Source of the DNA: Spirochaetaceae bacterium
GTDB taxonomy: Bacteria > Spirochaetota > Spirochaetia > Treponematales > Breznakiellaceae
Direction of reading: 5' to 3'
Length of the DNA: 8,933 nucleotides
Assembly (NCBI GenBank): GCA_031265535.1
Contig: JAISCO010000196.1
Location: 1 to 8,933 of the forward strand
Part shown: piece by piece, positions 5,092 through 8,933 of the stretch
How positions within the stretch are numbered: the first letter of the stretch is position 1
Layout: each line of letters opens with the position of its first letter
Program-made: the position numbers and the translations under genes
The notes under the pieces: generated by a model
Database searches by the model: none
The model's input: the letters and a program-made list of their open reading frames with translations, nothing else
What the model was told of the DNA's origin: nothing

Positions 5092-7452
5092 GTGGACAAT
5101 CCCGACGAGTGGCTTCAAAGCCGCACCGGCTGTATTCCTGAAAACGAACTATGGGTAGCCGTTGACTCCGAGACCGCCGGATTTAATAAGCTGTCGGATA
5201 GAATTGGCGATGTTACTCTTTCTTTTGACGGATGGACCGCGTACCATCTTGACTGGAACAGGATCAACCCGCGTATTTTTAATGAATTTCAAAAAAAACA
5301 CAAAATAATTTTTGCCAATTCCAAGTTTGACTTGTTGTTCTTCGCGTATCACGGCTGCGATGCCGGCATTCAGCCCGCATGGGATACGATGATTGCCGGG
5401 CATTTGCTAAACGAAATGCGGTCAAACTCGCTAAAGACCCACGCTTTTCATTATACCAATTATGGCGGATACGATATTGAACTGGAAAAATTCAAATGGA
5501 AATATCCCGGACTTCAAAATTACCTTCAGATTCCGGATTCAATCCGTATTCCCTACGCCTGCCAGGACGCGGCAATAACATACCAGGTATGGCAGGAACA
5601 GGCTAAGTCCATGCGGAAAGAACCGGAACTTTGGGAATATTACCATAAATACTGCCTGCCAATGGTAAAAGTGTTTATCAAAGCCGAGTACAAAGGCTTT
5701 TGTATCGACTGGAACAAAGTTAATGAAGTCGGGGGCATGATTCAGAATAAAATAAAAGAGGCTCTCGACAGTGTTCAAAAGGCGTTTAAAAAACCCGGTC
5801 TTAACCCAAGTAAAAAGCAGGAACTCGGAAAGTTTATTGAATCGCTCGGATGGCCGTGTATAAACAGAACCAAAGCCGGGGGATTCAAGGTTTCCAAAAA
5901 GGAATTTGCCGAATGGGAAAAGATGGGCTATTCCGAAGTGAAAACTCTTGTTGAGTATTCCAAGTGGATAACTATCTGGAATACTTTTATAGGGACGGAT
6001 TCAAATTATGGCGAAGACGGCGACAGCGGTCCGGACGATATTGATTTTGACGCTGATGAACCTGAATTGTTTGAAGGGTCCGATTTCTTTTCCGGGGCAG
6101 AGCGTAAAACTGTCCATCATGACGCGACCGGGCTTTGGCAGTATAAAGGCGTTGACAACCGAATACATACCACGTTTTACCCTTTTATGACAAAGAGCCA
6201 TAGGCATCGGTGCGTTGCAAAAGGGACAAAAATTCTTGTTAATCGAAGTTACAATGGAGACCCGCTTGGGGTGCCAATTGAAGAAATTAAGGTTGGCGAT
6301 TATGTATTTTGCTATGACGATAATTTAAACCCTGCGCTTAAAAAAGTAACATGGGCTGGAAAAACCGGACGCAAAGAGGTTATTCGTTTGCACTTTATTG
6401 GGTCTCATAACCACAGGGGGTATCTTGACGTAACGCCTGAGCATAAAATACGATTATCTGACGGTTCTTACTGCGAAGCGCAATTTTTATTAAATGAAAC
6501 AACGCCGCATAAAAAGTACTGCAAGAAAGCAAGTGTCTTGGCGATGCGGCGTCTTGGGGACCGCTTATTTGTGACAAACCACACGGACACAAGAGAGTAC
6601 CGTTTCGTATACGAACAACTGAGCGGACGCAAATTAGGCGCTGAAGATACGGTACATCATATAGATGGCAATCATAATAATCATACTTTTTCAAATCTGG
6701 AAGTAATGTCAAAATCAACGCGTTCTTTGCTTCATGTAAAAGATGGTTTATTAAAACCTGAATCCCGGAAAAAAAATATAAAAGTAGTTAAGCGTCTCCA
6801 TTCGCAAGGTTATTATCCCATACTAAAAGGAGCCGAAAGTTCAAACTACAAACCGGTTTCAAGAACTGCTTGTATTCGAATGCTTGTTAGGGCAAGAGGG
6901 CGGCCTTCTTTTGTTCCGTTGGATTTTAATACATTTAAGAAAAAACTGGCTGAAAGCGGATTGAAATGGGAAACTGTCGCTGAACGGTACGCCCCCGATG
7001 GCAAGTATCTTTCAAAGATGGGGATATTATCTGACCTACAGACTATTGGTTTTAATGCCTGTTGTAAAAAACGGCGTATTGGATACTACAGATTGAAAAA
7101 GTTATGCGAATCCTACGGAATAAATTATGAACGGGCATGGACGAATAAAAAACAGACGGCGGTTATAAATAGTCACGCTGTAACGTCCATAGAATACAGG
7201 GGAGATATTGTTGACGTTTATGATTTAACGGTTGAAGATGTCCACAACTTTATTGCTAATGAAATTTGTGTTTCAAACTCGTCCAGCCCCAATATGCAAA
7301 ACCTGCCCAAACGAAATAAAGAAGTATCCTCTATTGTGCGGCAATGCTATATTCCTCCGGACATTGTTCCCTGTCCTAAAGAAGAAGCCGAGCAAATATG
7401 GGTATTCGACAGGCTGAACGGTCTTTCTCTGCATGACCCCGATGCTATTTGA
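5092..7452 (+). CDS. family A DNA polymerase, exonuclease and thumb part, with intein
   Basis: Numbering is from the GTG at 5092; the frame is open from 4957. Residues 1-170 are a DnaQ-like 3'-5' proofreading exonuclease: Exo I VAVDSETAG (22-30, D25 and E27), Exo II IIFANSKFD (72-80, D80), and Exo III YACQD (155-159, D159). Residues about 190-370 are thumb-like. At 374 the coding sequence enters a 356-residue intein (to 729). The extein then resumes with SSSPNMQNLPKR, the conserved family A motif preceding the palm, followed by VRQCYIPP. This frame stops at a TGA (7450-7452) before the catalytic palm, which continues in the +1 frame. Made alone it would be an exonuclease without polymerase activity. 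The GTG start is doubtful. I think the gene truly begins at 4471, continues through the TAG, and joins the palm by a frameshift. Confidence 0.85.
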   Translation: MDNPDEWLQSRTGCIPENELWVAVDSETAGFNKLSDRIGDVTLSFDGWTAYHLDWNRINPRIFNEFQKKHKIIFANSKFDLLFFAYHGCDAGIQPAWDTMIAGHLLNEMRSNSLKTHAFHYTNYGGYDIELEKFKWKYPGLQNYLQIPDSIRIPYACQDAAITYQVWQEQAKSMRKEPELWEYYHKYCLPMVKVFIKAEYKGFCIDWNKVNEVGGMIQNKIKEALDSVQKAFKKPGLNPSKKQELGKFIESLGWPCINRTKAGGFKVSKKEFAEWEKMGYSEVKTLVEYSKWITIWNTFIGTDSNYGEDGDSGPDDIDFDADEPELFEGSDFFSGAERKTVHHDATGLWQYKGVDNRIHTTFYPFMTKSHRHRCVAKGTKILVNRSYNGDPLGVPIEEIKVGDYVFCYDDNLNPALKKVTWAGKTGRKEVIRLHFIGSHNHRGYLDVTPEHKIRLSDGSYCEAQFLLNETTPHKKYCKKASVLAMRRLGDRLFVTNHTDTREYRFVYEQLSGRKLGAEDTVHHIDGNHNNHTFSNLEVMSKSTRSLLHVKDGLLKPESRKKNIKVVKRLHSQGYYPILKGAESSNYKPVSRTACIRMLVRARGRPSFVPLDFNTFKKKLAESGLKWETVAERYAPDGKYLSKMGILSDLQTIGFNACCKKRRIGYYRLKKLCESYGINYERAWTNKKQTAVINSHAVTSIEYRGDIVDVYDLTVEDVHNFIANEICVSNSSSPNMQNLPKRNKEVSSIVRQCYIPPDIVPCPKEEAEQIWVFDRLNGLSLHDPDAI
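6211..7278 (+). mobile_element. intein with HNH homing endonuclease, 356 aa
   Basis: A protein-splicing element in the polymerase. It starts with Cys1 (CVAKGTKIL, block A), has block B TPEHKIRLSD, an HNH endonuclease core (VHHIDGN, then NLEVMSKSTRSLLH), block F VYDLTVEDVHNFIAN, and ends EICVSN before a +1 Ser. Removal would join HRHR to SSSPNMQNLP, restoring a normal family A motif; the fit is exact to the residue. The penultimate residue of block G is Ser where most inteins have His. That occurs in some active inteins, but makes efficiency uncertain. Sample 60-base lines are lighter in G+C (30-48% by hand count at 6301, 6721 and 6961) than an extein line (57% at 5101), which supports recent transfer. 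The nuclease would cut intein-free polymerase alleles at the insertion site. Confidence 0.92.
7418..7452 (+). other. frame change between the two polymerase reading frames
   Basis: The exonuclease frame runs to TGA at 7450-7452. The palm frame is open from 7418, just after a TGA at 7415-7417. The two therefore overlap by 32 bases, and one +1 step anywhere inside would fuse them. Candidate sites are the CCCC at 7437-7440 (reading HDP then MLFEIGM) and ATT TGA at 7447-7452 (reading DAI then FEIGM), which resembles the +1 shift of release factor 2 at a TGA. A separate start at ATG 7433, 7442 or 7460 is also possible, but none has a good ribosome-binding site. A one-base sequencing error would look the same. 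Confidence 0.6.
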
Positions 7453-8677
7453 GATTGGCATGGCCGAAAGAATAAAGGTAAAGGCCAAAGATTTAATTAA
7501 CTGCGATTTTGAGGCATACGGCTACCGTGCTGAATACTACCGGTATGCCGAGCCCGGCGAGTACTGCATTACTGAAACCGATGGCTGCAACTTGCAGGCT
7601 ATGATAGCCGCCTCCATGTCGCACGATAAAAATTTGTGCAATGTTTTTTTAAGCGGCGGGGATTTTCACAATAACAACACTTACCACATTCTGGCCAAGT
7701 ATCAATTATTTGACAATTGTTTTATTGCGATGGAAAACGGGCAGACCGTTACGGGTATGGAATGGTGCCAGTTTCCCGTTATCACAAGGAACGGAAAAGA
7801 ACTTCATGAAGTTTACTACGGCGATATCCGAAAGGGCGATATTGTAGAAAACGTATCCGTGGCCGGGGTGCAAAAAGCGGGGAGAGATATAGCCTATGAG
7901 GAGTTTTGCGCCAACGCCAAAAAAGGCAAATGCAAAAATCTGCGGGATATTGGAAAAATGATCGGGCTGTCCTTTATTTTTGGAGCATCGGCAAATAATC
8001 TGGCCGGGGGAACCTTGCGGATGGCCTGGAATCCGAAAATGTGCGCTGATTTTATCCGCGAACGGAGTCTTCAGGATTTGCAAATCCAGATTGTTCAAAG
8101 CGGCAGAAAACTGCGCGGCGACGCTCTTTTATACTATGTTGTCGCTTCTTTTTTTAGAAGCGAATTCTTTAAACTGTATACGGAGCTTGAGCAATGGATT
8201 TTTGAGTGCGCCAGGATTGCCGCCGGTACAGGATACCGAAGATCTCCCTGGGGAAGCCGCAGACTGCTTCCCCAGTTGAGAACAAAAGGGAAGGACGCCG
8301 ATTCGGGAATGTACAAGAATTTAAGCAATATCGCGGTCAACAGTCCTGTCCAGGACTATGAAACTGTTGCCATGTCTTCCGCAATGATAAAAATTGATTC
8401 CGCGTATGAAGATTTAGGCTACACATCCTACATTGCCGGAACGGTACATGATTCGGTAGTAGCTATGAACCACAGGAGCGAGCTTGAGTCATGCCTGCGA
8501 ATTTCACTGGAAGCGTTTAGCCTTGACCACCCGGCAGCGTACGGAATGCCTTACGGCGGGGAATGCAATGTGGCCGACTATACGAAGGGGGAGTTCTGGG
8601 GATTCGGGCATCGCGAGGTTAAGTATAAGGACGTTAAAGATTCACCGATTATCCGCAAACGGTACCGCAAGCGGTAA
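7433..8677 (+). CDS. family A DNA polymerase, palm and fingers part, 414 aa
   Basis: Catalytic half of the polymerase, adding dNTPs to a primer. Motif A is ETDGCNLQ (48-55): D50 is the metal-binding aspartate, and Q55 stands where Pol I has the steric-gate Glu (E710). Motif B is RDIGKMIGLSFIFG (171-184), with R171, K175 and F183; L179 replaces Pol I F762. NSPVQ (303-307) matches the conserved helix, and motif C is GTVHDSVV (336-343), with D340 and Ser instead of the usual Glu after HD. AMIAASMSHDKNL (57-69) and GDFHNNNTYH (76-85) match the post-motif-A stretch. The fingers carry an insertion of about 60 residues (about 95-155) compared with bacterial Pol I. It ends in a basic tail and TAA. 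The start is assigned to the first ATG, but the protein is probably made as a frameshift fusion with the upstream ORF. Confidence 0.88.
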   Translation: MTPMLFEIGMAERIKVKAKDLINCDFEAYGYRAEYYRYAEPGEYCITETDGCNLQAMIAASMSHDKNLCNVFLSGGDFHNNNTYHILAKYQLFDNCFIAMENGQTVTGMEWCQFPVITRNGKELHEVYYGDIRKGDIVENVSVAGVQKAGRDIAYEEFCANAKKGKCKNLRDIGKMIGLSFIFGASANNLAGGTLRMAWNPKMCADFIRERSLQDLQIQIVQSGRKLRGDALLYYVVASFFRSEFFKLYTELEQWIFECARIAAGTGYRRSPWGSRRLLPQLRTKGKDADSGMYKNLSNIAVNSPVQDYETVAMSSAMIKIDSAYEDLGYTSYIAGTVHDSVVAMNHRSELESCLRISLEAFSLDHPAAYGMPYGGECNVADYTKGEFWGFGHREVKYKDVKDSPIIRKRYRKR

Positions 8678-8701
8678 AAAATGCTAGGAATTATAACAAG
8701 T

Positions 8702-8875
8702 ATGAACCATCAGGAGATTTTGTTTGCGAGGAAGATTACAGATGAGTATCTCAAATTTTTGAAAAAGACCGGCGGTCTTGTCGAAGAAACGAAACGCGCT
8801 ACAGTTTTTACCCTTAAGGCAACGCTGATTAAATCGAGGGAAAGAGGTATATTAGAAAAATGCAAAAACAAATGA
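8702..8875 (+). CDS. small hypothetical protein, 57 aa
   Basis: Begins MNHQEILFARKITDEYLKF; lysine-rich, mostly helical-looking, no recognised domain. I prefer the ATG at 8702 to the in-frame ATG at 8681 because AGGAA lies 11 bases upstream, in a context (TAGGAATTA then TATG) much like that before RNase H. It follows the polymerase stop closely and is probably in the same operon. The last 16 bases overlap the transposase start, so the C-terminal part (SRERGILEKCKNK) may be insertion-sequence DNA and the gene may be truncated from a longer original. Confidence 0.5.
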   Translation: MNHQEILFARKITDEYLKFLKKTGGLVEETKRATVFTLKATLIKSRERGILEKCKNK

Positions 8876-8933
8876 CCTTTAGCGATGTGGAATACGGGGT
8901 GCGCAAGCGGGTGAGCCGGCGCGAAGTCTTTTT
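8860..8933 (+). CDS. IS5-family transposase, N-terminal fragment cut by window end
   Basis: The first codons read MQKQMTFSDVEYGVRKR and then VSRREVF up to the window edge. This closely follows the N-terminus of IS5-family DDE transposases such as E. coli InsH (as I recall, [21 protein letters not shown]): the Q-x-TF-x-D-x-E-aromatic core followed by basic residues and an RRE or RKE. An AGAGG lies about 12 bases upstream of the ATG at 8860; ATG 8872 is an alternative. The left terminal inverted repeat should lie within roughly 100 bases upstream but cannot be identified without the right end. The catalytic DDE domain is outside the window, so activity cannot be judged. Confidence 0.7.
   Translation, partial: MQKQMTFSDVEYGVRKRVSRREVF

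Noticed and set aside
6006..6030. GGCGACAGCGG, a partial match to the shared leader motif
   Set aside because: It lies inside polymerase coding sequence, matches only the first half, and lacks the hairpin partner and purine block.
6008..6190. 60-codon rightward ORF inside the polymerase, and leftward ORFs across 5149-8340
   Set aside because: All are alternate-frame shadows of the polymerase and intein coding sequence.

Overview
This window looks like the replication module of a tailed bacteriophage or prophage. The evidence is a gp32-like single-stranded-DNA-binding protein, a family A DNA polymerase with 3'-5' proofreading, an RNase HI, a small cytosine-C5 methyltransferase homologue and several tiny overlapping genes. 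The G+C content is moderate. Shine-Dalgarno sites are present at some genes. The host cannot be named from the sequence.

Layout. Positions 75-2152 form a leftward operon: the ssDNA-binding protein is read first, then a DUF1653-like small protein and two overlapping small hypotheticals. A 144-base divergent control region (2153-2296) separates it from a rightward methyltransferase gene (2297-2929). Exactly 1000 bases without a credible gene follow (2930-3929). Most of that gap, about 3048-3826, reads as one large, densely folded RNA on the + strand. It has several GNRA-capped hairpins and many helices whose G-U pairs only work on the + strand. Size, context and structure resemble the giant ornate phage RNAs (GOLLD/ROOL class). 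This is the most interesting element here. The RNA begins with a hairpin plus purine-rich block nearly identical to the ribosome-binding leader of the ssDNA-binding-protein gene.

To the right are RNase HI (3929-4468) and, two bases later, a family A DNA polymerase spread over 4471-8677. The polymerase reading frame is interrupted in three ways: an in-frame TAG at 4954-4956, a 356-codon HNH-containing intein at 6211-7278 inserted in the conserved SSxPNxQN motif, and a +1 frame change near 7418-7452 just before the palm domain. The intein can be removed by protein splicing. The TAG and the frame change need recoding, readthrough, programmed frameshifting, a real split into separate polypeptides, or sequence error. 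Another gene (232-498) appears to end in TAG, so wholesale TAG reassignment is not proven.

The right edge holds a small unrecognised ORF and the first 25 codons of an IS5-family transposase, unusual in a phage replication module.

Together the proteins would coat, copy and proofread phage DNA, remove RNA primers and possibly modify cytosine. The giant RNA sits between the control region and the replication operon, with no known role.
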